Under the pieces are notes generated by a model. The model was not told the origin of the DNA. It saw only the letters and a program-made list of their open reading frames with translations, and searched no databases. A DNA stretch of 48,854 nucleotides, from positions 1 through 48,854 of the IMG/VR virus record IMGVR_UViG_3300025828_000036, one strand, 5' to 3'. This stretch comes from a virus. A program made the translations under genes and the position numbers. Each line of letters opens with the position of its first letter. Position 1 is the stretch's first letter. Below are positions 1-6,154 of the stretch, piece by piece.

Positions 1-174
1 CAGCTTCTGGCAGCTGGCTCAAAACTGCTATATTCACCACATTTTCCGCCTGATTGCCAATGTTTAGCAATGAACTGGCACGTTTCTGTATAGATTCGGC
101 AATTTGTTCACGTTTCTGCCAGTCTCTGAGATCTAAGCTATCAGATTGCCAGTTTCGGAGCGTGTTAGCGCTAG
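1..174. repeat. terminal direct repeat, left copy (circular assembly overlap)
   Basis: These bases recur at 48681-48854 with one difference, g at 128 versus a at 48808. The repeat lies inside an open reading frame that continues correctly across the junction, so the molecule is circular or circularly permuted in the assembly rather than bounded by true short terminal repeats. The mismatch is synonymous (CTC versus CTT, Leu) in that frame. Confidence 0.93.
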
Positions 175-430
175 CCTCAATATCATTAGCTAATTGATCT
201 CTCACCAGTTCTGCTATCTGCTCAATACTCTTCTGTTCTAGCTTGGCAATCGGCTTTGCCCGCTTTGGCGCTGGCTTGGCAATGCTTTTCAAATTCCAAC
301 CGTTCCGCTTCGCATTATATGTTAACCCTCTGACACTGGCTCCGGTTGCGTCTGCAATATCTTTCCAGCTGCTTCCCTCAGCTCTCATTTTCTTAGCTAG
401 CCTTAACTGGTCCTCACTGATCTTAACCAT
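1..430 (-). CDS. HTH protein spanning the contig junction; candidate terminase small subunit
   Basis: The ATG is at 430 and the frame is open to base 1, where it continues at 48680 and ends with TAG at 48657-48655, giving 151 residues. Residues 1-45 look like a helix-turn-helix of the resolvase/small-terminase type (SWKDIADATGASVRGLTYNA). Two amphipathic helical stretches follow (about 60-130) and an acidic tail. A small HTH protein with a helical oligomerisation region fits a terminase small subunit, and no other candidate is seen, but it is 13 kb from the large subunit. A plain transcription regulator is the alternative. No strong ribosome site is visible. An AACCT-AGCTA-AGGTT inverted repeat lies just upstream (443-457). 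Confidence 0.6.
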   Translation of the reverse strand, partial: MVKISEDQLRLAKKMRAEGSSWKDIADATGASVRGLTYNAKRNGWNLKSIAKPAPKRAKPIAKLEQKSIEQIAELVRDQLANDIEASANTLRNWQSDSLDLRDWQKREQIAESIQKRASSLLNIGNQAENVVNIAVLSQLPEA

Positions 431-442
431 AGCTAAGAAATA

Positions 443-457
443 AACCTAGCTAAGGTT
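443..457. promoter_or_regulatory. inverted repeat upstream of the HTH gene, possible operator
   Basis: The sequence AACCTAGCTAAGGTT has half-sites AACCT and AGGTT around a 5-base centre. It ends 13 bp upstream of the ATG at 430, a usual position for an operator that controls the adjacent HTH gene. No binding data; inference from position only. Confidence 0.3.
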
Positions 458-516
458 AACTTCCAGCGCTCATTGGCGAATAGCTACACGAGGCCAGTGG
501 ATAGCTTCCACTCCTC

Positions 517-535
517 TGATCGGGGAACTCGATCA
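517..535. repeat. hairpin repeat, copy 1 (loop GGGAACT)
   Basis: Stem TGATCG/CGATCA, loop GGGAACT. The 15-base core ATCGGGGAACTCGAT is identical to that of copy 2 at 846-860. The base pair next to the core is G-C here and C-G in copy 2, a compensatory change that supports a folded RNA. Confidence 0.65.
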
Positions 536-711
536 TCTGATCTTTTAAATCTGAATCGGCATCTAGGTAAGCCATTGAACCTAGTTGGTGAAATGAGAAC
601 AGCGACGACACTGCTTCACGAGTAGATGCAACAATCGTGAAGTGGGAGCGTGGGGGAAGCACTAAGCAAAGCTTTCGGGGCTGATATGATGGGCATCTAT
701 ACCATCAACAG

Positions 712-759
712 CCTACCTACGTGGCGGGGCCACCGTAAAATCTTACTGTAACAGGTAGG
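712..759. other. nested hairpin, possible structured RNA
   Basis: Outer stem CCTACCT (712-718) pairs with AGGTAGG (753-759). It encloses the perfect hairpin GTGGC-ggg-GCCAC (721-733) and a further TTAC/GTAA pairing near 744-751. No coding frame explains it. Confidence 0.45.
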
Positions 760-841
760 GTTACAAGCAATCAGAGCGAGGCAGCGTGTAGGCATGCACT
801 CTGGCTTGTTGTGACAACAGGATTGCAAGCTTTTGACGGCT

Positions 842-864
842 TATCATCGGGGAACTCGATGGTA
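842..864. repeat. hairpin repeat, copy 2 (loop GGGAACT)
   Basis: Stem TATCATCG/CGATGGTA (8 bp with one G-U), loop GGGAACT. It shares loop and inner stem with the hairpin at 517-535, but the flanking pair is swapped. It lies about 20 bp before the leader hairpin of the first early gene. Confidence 0.65.
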
Positions 865-880
865 GGCCGTTGTTTGCTTT

Positions 881-941
881 CAGCGCATCACGAGGGTGCG
901 TTGAACACCAAACAACAACCAAAAACATAAGGAATAAAACT
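881..941 (+). promoter_or_regulatory. 5' leader module 1: hairpin plus A/C-rich leader
   Basis: Stem CAGCGCA/TGCGTTG (881-887/897-903, one G-U) is followed by an A/C-rich stretch lacking structure, then ATAAGGA and the ATG at 942. The hairpin ends 38 nt before the ATG. The same architecture recurs before the genes at 2561 and 5343. Confidence 0.55.
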
Positions 942-1337
942 ATGCAAATCATTCAATCCACACGGTTCAACGATCAATCAATCGTGAAAACAGACAGATT
1001 CAACAGAACAACCGAATCAATGATGGGCGCGAGGCAGTTTAAGCTATCTACAGGCTTAACAGGCCAAGCTGCAAAGCGTGCTTTTGAGGAGTATCAGCGC
1101 AAAGCTGGCAAATCTGGAGCAATCAATGTGGCTAGTATGGTGCAACAGAAGGGCATGCTGCTCACAAAACTGCGAGAGACTAAGGATGGATTTTGTGCCA
1201 CCTACGTCAGGCCTGAGACGGTCGCGGCCAAGCTTGGGCGCGGAAAGCGCACACTCACACCAGCGCAAATTTCTGAAGCTTTGGGTAATCTTTCGCCAGC
1301 CGACAAAGCAGCTCTGCTAGCTCAGCTGACCGCATAA
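942..1337 (+). CDS. hypothetical protein, first early gene
   Basis: A 131-residue protein. I chose the ATG at 942 because it follows ATAAGGA by a normal spacing; a longer frame from 870 would run through the leader hairpin. The sequence is mostly charged and helical. The middle (residues about 30-60, TGLTGQAAKRAFEEYQRKAG) and the C-terminus (LTPAQISEALGNLSPADKAALLAQL) look like short helical bundles. No catalytic motif or membrane segment is seen and I do not recognise the family. Its strong leader suggests high early expression. Confidence 0.8.
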   Translation: MQIIQSTRFNDQSIVKTDRFNRTTESMMGARQFKLSTGLTGQAAKRAFEEYQRKAGKSGAINVASMVQQKGMLLTKLRETKDGFCATYVRPETVAAKLGRGKRTLTPAQISEALGNLSPADKAALLAQLTA

Positions 1338-1367
1338 ACCAACAACCAAACAAAAACATAAGGAAAA

Positions 1368-1667
1368 ATGAAAGCAACCAGTGGAATCAGTGTCGCTGAG
1401 CTAGTCGAGCTTAGTGGAATAACCAAACAGACAACATACGTGGCACACGACTATGCTGTGCCGATGTATCAGGACCAACGCCGTTACGGAACCTACCCAT
1501 ACGGTGGCAATGCCATCAGCGTGTATTGGCGTGGAAGATTGTTCGAGGAGGTTATCTCCTACAGCAATCTAGCTAAGATGGCCCTAGACAGGCCAATCAA
1601 GCTCACTGAAGACCAGATAGCTGATCTGAAGCTGTATGCAATGCAGGAAGATGAGGTGGCATTATGA
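1368..1667 (+). CDS. hypothetical protein
   Basis: A 99-residue protein preceded by the A/C-rich leader style (ACATAAGGAAAA-ATG). It contains a Tyr/Gly-rich middle (RRYGTYPYGGNAISVYWRGR) and an acidic C-terminal helix. The stop overlaps the start of the next gene by 4 nt (ATGA), so the two are probably co-translated. The N-terminal 'SVAELVELSGITKQTTY' loosely resembles a helix-turn-helix but is too short to call. Confidence 0.75.
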   Translation: MKATSGISVAELVELSGITKQTTYVAHDYAVPMYQDQRRYGTYPYGGNAISVYWRGRLFEEVISYSNLAKMALDRPIKLTEDQIADLKLYAMQEDEVAL

Positions 1668-2221
1668 TCGACCCTAAGAGATTAATTAAACCGACAGATG
1701 CTTACTGGCGGAAGCAGGAGTTCCTGATCTTCTGCATACTGTCAGTGGGGAAGAATTCAGACGTAGCAGCAGCGAAGCTGGAGCTATTGCTTAGTGGGAA
1801 GGACAGATGGGAGACGCCATTTGAATACCTACTAAGCCAGAACATACCGGAGCTGATTATTCGAGCTAAGACCGGACAATATCAGCGCGTAGCAGCAGCA
1901 ATATCGAAAGCCATATCGGTGGACGTGGAGACAGTGACCTTGGACGAGCTGTTAGCTATCCACGGGATTGGGCCTAAGACTGCTAGGTTCTTTTTGGTCC
2001 ACGCGCAGGGCAAAGAGTATGCCGTGTTGGATACGCATATTTTGCGGTGGATGCGAAGCATATTCCCCGACTCACCTAAAGCGACACCGACAGCGCAAAC
2101 CTACGGTAAGTGGGAGAAGCTGTGCTTGATGATGATGAGAGCTGAGTTTCCGAATCACACGGCACTCACGGCAGACCTGATGATTTGGCTCAGTGAATCA
2201 GGAAGAGAGGTGGCAGCGTGA
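1664..2221 (+). CDS. HhH-GPD-type DNA glycosylase / AP lyase-like protein
   Basis: A 185-residue protein with the helix-hairpin-helix signature of the endonuclease III/OGG superfamily: LLAIHGIGPKTARFF (about 97-110) then AVLDTHILRW (120-129). The lysine used as nucleophile by bifunctional glycosylases (K105 in GIGPKTA) and the catalytic aspartate (D123) are both in the expected places. The four-cysteine iron-sulphur loop of endonuclease III is absent. It should excise a modified or damaged base and may cut the backbone, so roles in repair or in attacking or tolerating modified DNA are open. It is in an operon with small unknown genes, overlapping both neighbours by 4 nt. The substrate cannot be read from sequence. 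Confidence 0.72.
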   Translation: MIDPKRLIKPTDAYWRKQEFLIFCILSVGKNSDVAAAKLELLLSGKDRWETPFEYLLSQNIPELIIRAKTGQYQRVAAAISKAISVDVETVTLDELLAIHGIGPKTARFFLVHAQGKEYAVLDTHILRWMRSIFPDSPKATPTAQTYGKWEKLCLMMMRAEFPNHTALTADLMIWLSESGREVAA

Positions 2222-2424
2222 ATGAACACAGAAATCCCCTAACCGTTAAAAGCTTTATTCGGGATCGGGAAGAGATGCTTGAGCTAACCCAGACAGTTTC
2301 GCTTGCTGCTGACTGGGTAGGTTCAACTGACTTTCAGGAACACAGCAGTGCTGAGATGAGGCAGCGACTGGTAAAGCTAGGTTGCTACCTCTCAGACGCA
2401 ATATGGAAAGCTAGATATGAGTGA
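2218..2424 (+). CDS. small hypothetical protein
   Basis: A 68-residue protein. The GTG at 2218 overlaps the previous stop as GTGA, suggesting translational coupling. It is charged and helical (SAEMRQRLVKLGCYLSDAIWKARYE at the C-terminus) and carries no recognised domain. It ends the first early block just before an intrinsic terminator. Confidence 0.6.
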   Translation: MNEHRNPLTVKSFIRDREEMLELTQTVSLAADWVGSTDFQEHSSAEMRQRLVKLGCYLSDAIWKARYE

Positions 2425-2494
2425 CGTAATAGGAATCATACTCACAGCAATGCTAGGGATCGCTACGGCGATCCTTTTTTTATTGTGCAGCTAA
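2417..2494 (+). CDS. possible 25-residue membrane peptide
   Basis: An ATG at 2417, inside the end of the preceding gene, opens a 25-codon frame ending at TAA 2492. Residues 5-23 (IGIILTAMLGIATAILFLL) are continuously hydrophobic. It has no clear ribosome site and its last third is the terminator stem and U-tract, which may itself create the hydrophobic codons. Read it as a weak candidate only. Confidence 0.25.
   Translation: MSDVIGIILTAMLGIATAILFLLCS
2457..2481 (+). terminator. intrinsic terminator with UACG tetraloop
   Basis: Perfect 7-bp stem GGATCGC/GCGATCC (2457-2463, 2468-2474) with the loop TACG, a UNCG-type tetraloop, followed by seven T (2475-2481). It ends the transcript of the first early block. 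Confidence 0.8.
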
Positions 2495-2560
2495 ACTTTT
2501 GCCACCTGTTCAGCGGATAGGTGGCAGCAACAACAAACAAACAACATAAGGAACAAAACT
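2491..2560 (+). promoter_or_regulatory. 5' leader module 2: CTAAACTTTT box, hairpin, A/C-rich leader
   Basis: The decamer CTAAACTTTT (2491-2500) directly precedes the hairpin GCCACCT/AGGTGGC (2501-2507/2519-2525). A 35-nt A/C-rich leader with ATAAGGA follows, then the ATG at 2561. The decamer recurs at 5267-5276 in the same position relative to a hairpin of different sequence. It follows a terminator, so a promoter is expected here; TAAACT could be a -10 element, but no consensus -35 is visible. Confidence 0.5.
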
Positions 2561-2809
2561 ATGAGTCATTACTACGCGAAGATCAGCGAGTCAGCTCGCA
2601 AAACCACACCCACAGCTCGTGGGCATAAGTCTACAGGCATCACCACTCAGGCAGCGTGTGCGGACGGGTGCATCGAGGTCAGTCTTTGGCACAAAGAGGG
2701 CAAAGACTTCTTCAAAGTCGAGCGCATACCGTGGTCATACGGTGGGCAATCGAGAGGTCATAAAGAGCTGCTAGCTGAGGGAACACTAAACGATGAGGCA
2801 ATGCTATGA
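2561..2809 (+). CDS. hypothetical protein
   Basis: An 82-residue protein starting at the ATG after leader module 2. The N-terminal half is basic and Thr/Ser-rich (ARKTTPTARGHKSTGI) and the second half looks like a small beta-sheet domain (CIEVSLWHKEGKDFFKVERIPW). Its strong translation signals and position at the head of a transcript suggest an abundant early product. It overlaps the next gene by 4 nt (ATGA). No function is inferred. Confidence 0.75.
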   Translation: MSHYYAKISESARKTTPTARGHKSTGITTQAACADGCIEVSLWHKEGKDFFKVERIPWSYGGQSRGHKELLAEGTLNDEAML

Positions 2810-3036
2810 GTGAATACTACGACAGGAACAAAGTCATCGACCATCTCTGGAAGCATCAGGACCAGAATTATTGGGGCCATAAGGACATTCTCATCGAAGA
2901 TGTGGATCGCATTTTCAACGTAGTAAGCGATGTAGAAGAGGTCGTTGAGAGCTTTGAACACTGGGGCAAAGCGTTTTTGTGGGCAGCTAGGGTGCTCCGC
3001 AACAATCAGGACAGTCTGCTAGAGAGTCACGAGTAA
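2806..3036 (+). CDS. hypothetical acidic protein
   Basis: A 76-residue acidic, aromatic-rich helical protein, coupled to the gene upstream by an ATGA overlap. No motif is recognised. The pattern of helices with surface acidic residues (IEDVDRIFNVVSDVEEVVES) could suit a protein-binding or DNA-mimic role, but nothing specific supports that. Confidence 0.7.
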   Translation: MSEYYDRNKVIDHLWKHQDQNYWGHKDILIEDVDRIFNVVSDVEEVVESFEHWGKAFLWAARVLRNNQDSLLESHE

Positions 3037-3073
3037 AACCAAACCACAACATAATAATAATAATAATAATACT
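3037..3073 (+). promoter_or_regulatory. leader with (ATA)n tract replacing the Shine-Dalgarno
   Basis: The usual leader of this phage reads ACATAAGGAATAAAACT-ATG. Here ACATA is followed by an uninterrupted ATA trinucleotide tract (3051-3070) and then ACT-ATG, so the AGGA is missing. The start codon at 3074 therefore has no visible anti-16S pairing. Confidence 0.6.
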
Positions 3074-4246
3074 ATGGAACAAAACCCGAAAACAATGACG
3101 CAGGCAGAGCTACGCAGCTATCTGCGTGAACGTAAGAACAACGACGAGATCAACTTCACCAATCCAGACAGCGAAAAGCACTGGACACCGTTTGTTAACG
3201 GCCAGCTAGCTGGGTTTGGTGTAGATGCACTGCGTGTTGTAGCCACAACGTGGTCCTTCCCACCTGAGGGCTATGTGCTGCCATCTGCTGGCGATCCTCA
3301 GCCAGAACCTGAGCGCAAACCTCTGGTTCGTAAGAAGGAGAAGCCAGCTATCAGTCGTGAAGACTTGATCGAGATCCTCACTGGTAGCAGTGGTGATAGC
3401 CTAGATGAAGAGGACATCAGGAGAATCGTGGACGATCAAGTCACCGAGCGACTAGCTAGAGGTGGTATGCCTGAGAAGAAAATCATCATCACCCCAGTCA
3501 GTAAGGTGAAGATTGACGAGGTAGTCCACGAGAAGTTTGAGGATGTGACTACAATCATAGGCTGCGGAGAGAATGCGGCTATAGTCGGTGGAGCTGGGAC
3601 TGGTAAGACATTTATGGCTGAGCTGATAGCTAAGGCTCTGGACCTAGACTTCTACTTCACCGGTAAGGTTGACACTGAGCACCAGCTCATTGGATACCGT
3701 GATGCACACGGTCAATACTTCGAGACTGCTTTCTTCAAAGCGTTCACTAAGGGTGGTCTGTTTCTGTGGGATGAGTTCGATGCTAGCTCACCACGGGCAG
3801 CGACTAGGTTCAACAGTGCCATAGCTAACCGGATATGCGATTTCCCTACAGGCAACTATAAGGCTCACGAAAACTTCAGAGTCATCGCAGCCAGTAATAC
3901 TTATTGGAGTGGTGCTACCCGTGATTACGTTGGGCGCAACGAGATGGACAAAGCTACTAAGGATCGCTTCGTCTTTGTCGATGTTGATTACGACACCAAA
4001 GTCGAGAACGCTATAGCTAGCCAATACACTGGAGGGCTAGCGATTGCCAAGCGAGTGCAAGCGGTTCGTGGTGCTCTTCAGAAGCTTAAGATTCGCCACA
4101 TCGTGTCAATGCGGGCAACTGTGTCCGTAGCTAAGCTGATCAACGCTGGGTTCAGTCAGGAGAAAGCTGAGAAGTATGCAATGTGGAAAGACTTATCAGC
4201 TGAACAGATCGCTAAGATCGAAGCTCTGATCGGAGGTGCGAAGTGA
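3074..4246 (+). CDS. MoxR/CobS-type AAA+ ATPase
   Basis: A 390-residue protein. Residues 172-179 are Walker A (GGAGTGKT), 229-234 Walker B (LFLWDEFD), and an ASNT/RDR-type sensor and arginine-finger stretch follows (RVIAASNTYW; KATKDRFVFVDV). The 'DTEHQLIGYRDAHGQYFETAFFKAF' segment before Walker B is typical of MoxR/dynein-related ATPases. The first 140 residues are a charged, low-similarity extension. MoxR ATPases act as chaperones together with VWA-domain partners, and the next gene, overlapping by 4 nt, is VWA-like. The phage role (remodelling a phage or host complex) is inferred. The start has no Shine-Dalgarno (see the ATA tract). Confidence 0.85.
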   Translation: MEQNPKTMTQAELRSYLRERKNNDEINFTNPDSEKHWTPFVNGQLAGFGVDALRVVATTWSFPPEGYVLPSAGDPQPEPERKPLVRKKEKPAISREDLIEILTGSSGDSLDEEDIRRIVDDQVTERLARGGMPEKKIIITPVSKVKIDEVVHEKFEDVTTIIGCGENAAIVGGAGTGKTFMAELIAKALDLDFYFTGKVDTEHQLIGYRDAHGQYFETAFFKAFTKGGLFLWDEFDASSPRAATRFNSAIANRICDFPTGNYKAHENFRVIAASNTYWSGATRDYVGRNEMDKATKDRFVFVDVDYDTKVENAIASQYTGGLAIAKRVQAVRGALQKLKIRHIVSMRATVSVAKLINAGFSQEKAEKYAMWKDLSAEQIAKIEALIGGAK

Positions 4247-5130
4247 GCGACATCATAGATCTGGACGAGCTGAAGCGAGCTTACCCAGTGTCAAGTGCTG
4301 TCTGTTTTGACACTGTGTATGAGGCTATTGACTCAGCTAATAATAAGCAGAGCCTGTTTGACGATCCGTCATCCCAAAGAACTGACCGCAAAGATTGGAG
4401 TGGTTCTAGTGACTGGAAGGAGATGGAAAAGATTGTTCGCACCGGATGGGTCGAGGGCAGAGCGTCTATCTCGTCGGGGTTGGACACTCTTTATCGGAGC
4501 AATTCAGTCTCCATATCGTCTGGGAGGGATGCTGATTACGATGTAGCCGGTGCTTACCCAGATGTGCCTCTAGCTATATCTGGCGAGCTAGAGCATATGG
4601 TCAATACGGGTGATGAAATCGACTGTAAGCCTATCATTAGATTGGTGATCAATGTAGGGGCCAACTGGACCGTGGATTCACGGCAGCTTATGAACCGAGG
4701 CGCAGCAGTTGCTGCACTGGTTGATGAACTGGAGAGTGGTGGTAGCAGTTGTGAGATTCACGCCGTCTGGACACCGAAGAAAATAAACGGTCGTGCTCAG
4801 GCTGTTTATTGCATCGGCGTTAAGCGAGCGGGTGAGTCTACATCCATAGACGACATAGCGTTTTGCTTAGGTCACACTGCTATGCTTAGGCGCGTGATGT
4901 TTTCAGCTATGGAACGCCACCCCTTCGCTCACAATCACCGATTTTACGGGAGCGGATGCTACGGCACAACGGTTGACATAGATGAATACAGATGGCCTAG
5001 CGATTGTGTTTACCTAGCCTCGATTACGAATAACCCAGATCCATACTGCACTCCTGAGGGAGCTATGACTGAGGTGCGTAAGCTATACGAGGCACAGGCT
5101 AAAGCTAAGCAGTTGGAGGTTGACGTATGA
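4243..5130 (+). CDS. VWA-like partner of the AAA+ ATPase
   Basis: A 295-residue protein. Residues 131-180 (RLVINVGANWTVDSRQLMNRGAA..., then ELESGGSSCEIHAVW) have the strand-loop-helix-strand order of a von Willebrand A domain: a hydrophobic strand, then helix with N-R-G-A, then 'CEIHAVW'. The MIDAS motif DxSxS is not intact; the loop reads NVGANWTVDS. The first 110 residues are variable and acidic. Translational overlap with the MoxR-like gene (ATGA) supports a two-component MoxR-VWA pair. The assignment rests on pattern and gene pairing, so structure prediction would decide it. Confidence 0.55.
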   Translation: MSDIIDLDELKRAYPVSSAVCFDTVYEAIDSANNKQSLFDDPSSQRTDRKDWSGSSDWKEMEKIVRTGWVEGRASISSGLDTLYRSNSVSISSGRDADYDVAGAYPDVPLAISGELEHMVNTGDEIDCKPIIRLVINVGANWTVDSRQLMNRGAAVAALVDELESGGSSCEIHAVWTPKKINGRAQAVYCIGVKRAGESTSIDDIAFCLGHTAMLRRVMFSAMERHPFAHNHRFYGSGCYGTTVDIDEYRWPSDCVYLASITNNPDPYCTPEGAMTEVRKLYEAQAKAKQLEVDV

Positions 5131-5270
5131 ATAACCATCCACGTAAGCATCGAACAGGTAAGCGTCCCAAGTCTGTATCCTATAAGCCGACCAAAGCTTA
5201 CCCTACCCGATCAGAAACCAAACGGATTGAGCGCAGACTCAACCAGATGATTCTGTCAGGTAGCCTCTAA
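5127..5270 (+). CDS. small basic protein, 47 residues
   Basis: A short frame with its ATG at 5127 overlapping the VWA-like stop (ATGA) and TAA at 5268. It is strongly basic (MNNHPRKHRTGKRPKS at the N-terminus and KRIERRLNQM near the C-terminus), consistent with RNA or DNA binding. No family is recognised. The exact coupling to the upstream gene supports it being translated. Confidence 0.55.
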   Translation: MNNHPRKHRTGKRPKSVSYKPTKAYPTRSETKRIERRLNQMILSGSL

Positions 5271-5342
5271 ACTTTTCCACTCAGTAGGCGTATAGCCGTG
5301 AGTGGTTTCAAAAACAAAAACAAACAAAACATAAGGAATAAA
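5267..5342 (+). promoter_or_regulatory. 5' leader module 3: CTAAACTTTT box, hairpin, A/C-rich leader
   Basis: CTAAACTTTT (5267-5276) overlaps the preceding stop codon and is followed by the stem CCACTCA/TGAGTGG (5277-5283/5299-5305) with a 15-nt loop. The A/C-rich leader and ATAAGGA end 0-4 nt before the usual spacing to ATG 5343. It matches module 2 in order and spacing but not in stem sequence. Confidence 0.5.
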
Positions 5343-5744
5343 ATGAAACATAAGTTCATTATCACACTCAGTGTAGACATCAGCAAAGTCAGCGACACAT
5401 ACGCTGCGCTATCGTTAGTGGATGGAGTCAGGATCGACAGCGTGGAAGCATCCTCGCCTGTCGTTGTTGAGAGCAACGGCAACGGGCATATGCCTGAGAA
5501 GCCAGTAGCTAAAGCTAAGTCCAAAGCTAAGGCTAAGGCTAAGGTTAAGAGGAACACCTCAATTATGCACACCGACCCTCGCGCTGTGTTGAAGTGGTCC
5601 AGCGGCAAGCATGTGCTGAACACTGATGCTACACTAAAAAACTTAGGCATCTCTAAGTCTGATCTGCTGAAGATGAAGACACGCAACGGCACGCTTGAGG
5701 GTGCGCTGAAGCGCAGCATTGCACACACAGGAGGTAACCAATGA
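5343..5744 (+). CDS. basic protein with Lys/Ala repeats (histone H1-like linker)
   Basis: A 133-residue protein starting at the ATG 5 nt after ATAAGGAATAAA; an upstream in-frame ATG at 5298 lies in the leader hairpin and is less likely. Residues about 55-69 are an imperfect Lys-Ala tandem (KAKSKAKAKAKVKR), encoded by near-perfect AAAGCTAAG-type 6-bp DNA repeats. Such tails bind nucleic acid non-specifically in bacterial H1-like proteins. The C-terminal part (about 85-133) looks like a small folded helical domain. It may be a nucleoid-type or DNA-coating protein, or may tether its C-terminal domain to DNA. Repeat number could vary by slippage. Confidence 0.75.
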   Translation: MKHKFIITLSVDISKVSDTYAALSLVDGVRIDSVEASSPVVVESNGNGHMPEKPVAKAKSKAKAKAKVKRNTSIMHTDPRAVLKWSSGKHVLNTDATLKNLGISKSDLLKMKTRNGTLEGALKRSIAHTGGNQ

Positions 5745-6154
5745 AGAACAACATCCATAAGTGTCTGCTGATTGATCCATACACACAGACCATCAGCCCG
5801 CTGGACATTATCGAGGACGACATCCACGCAATACAGGATGCCATAGGTTGTAGGTGCTTCTGTGTCGGCGGATATCTAGCTAACGGCGATTGCATCTACG
5901 TGGATGACGAGGGTCTCAACACCCCCACTCACTTCTTCCGTATACCTTACGTGAACGGAGGTTATGCCCTAGCTGGTCGAGGTCTAGTCATTGGCACTGG
6001 AACCGAGGGCAGCTCTGCCTCAGTCGAGTCAACGATGGAGGAGCTGTATGATGCGGTCTACTGGAGGTTTGCAATCAGTATGAATGATGAAAGCGCGTTC
6101 GAGATTAAGGCTCGCGACGAGTGGACCAAAACTGGCGAGGAGGTGGGTGCATGA
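5741..6154 (+). CDS. hypothetical protein, DUF3846-like
   Basis: A 137-residue protein coupled to the preceding gene by a 4-nt overlap. The order 'IDPYTQTISPLDI...DDIHAIQDAIGCRCFCVGGYLANGDCIYVDDEG...' followed by '..LVIGTG' resembles the DUF3846 type of small phage/plasmid protein, in which a short beta domain ends in a 'G-x-LVIG' strand. The family has no known function. Confidence in the family is moderate at best. Confidence 0.6.
   Translation: MKNNIHKCLLIDPYTQTISPLDIIEDDIHAIQDAIGCRCFCVGGYLANGDCIYVDDEGLNTPTHFFRIPYVNGGYALAGRGLVIGTGTEGSSASVESTMEELYDAVYWRFAISMNDESAFEIKARDEWTKTGEEVGA

Larger units (their letters stand above)
431..941. other. 511-bp non-coding region rich in hairpins
   Basis: No credible gene is seen on either strand; short ORFs here lack a ribosome site or family resemblance. 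Inverted repeats are frequent: 517-535, 563-568/579-584, 614-621/635-642 (8 bp), 712-718/753-759 enclosing 721-725/729-733, 807-811/815-819, 842-849/857-864 and 881-887/897-903. The first and sixth share the 7-base loop GGGAACT and inner stem ATCG/CGAT. It separates the leftward HTH gene from the rightward early genes, so it must also hold promoters. A non-coding RNA or a protein/packaging site are both possible. Confidence 0.6.

Noticed and set aside
456-952. Two minus-strand frames (456-662 and 761-952) in the left non-coding region.
   Set aside because: Low-complexity composition unlike the genome's proteins, no ribosome site, and stems run through them; treated as non-coding.
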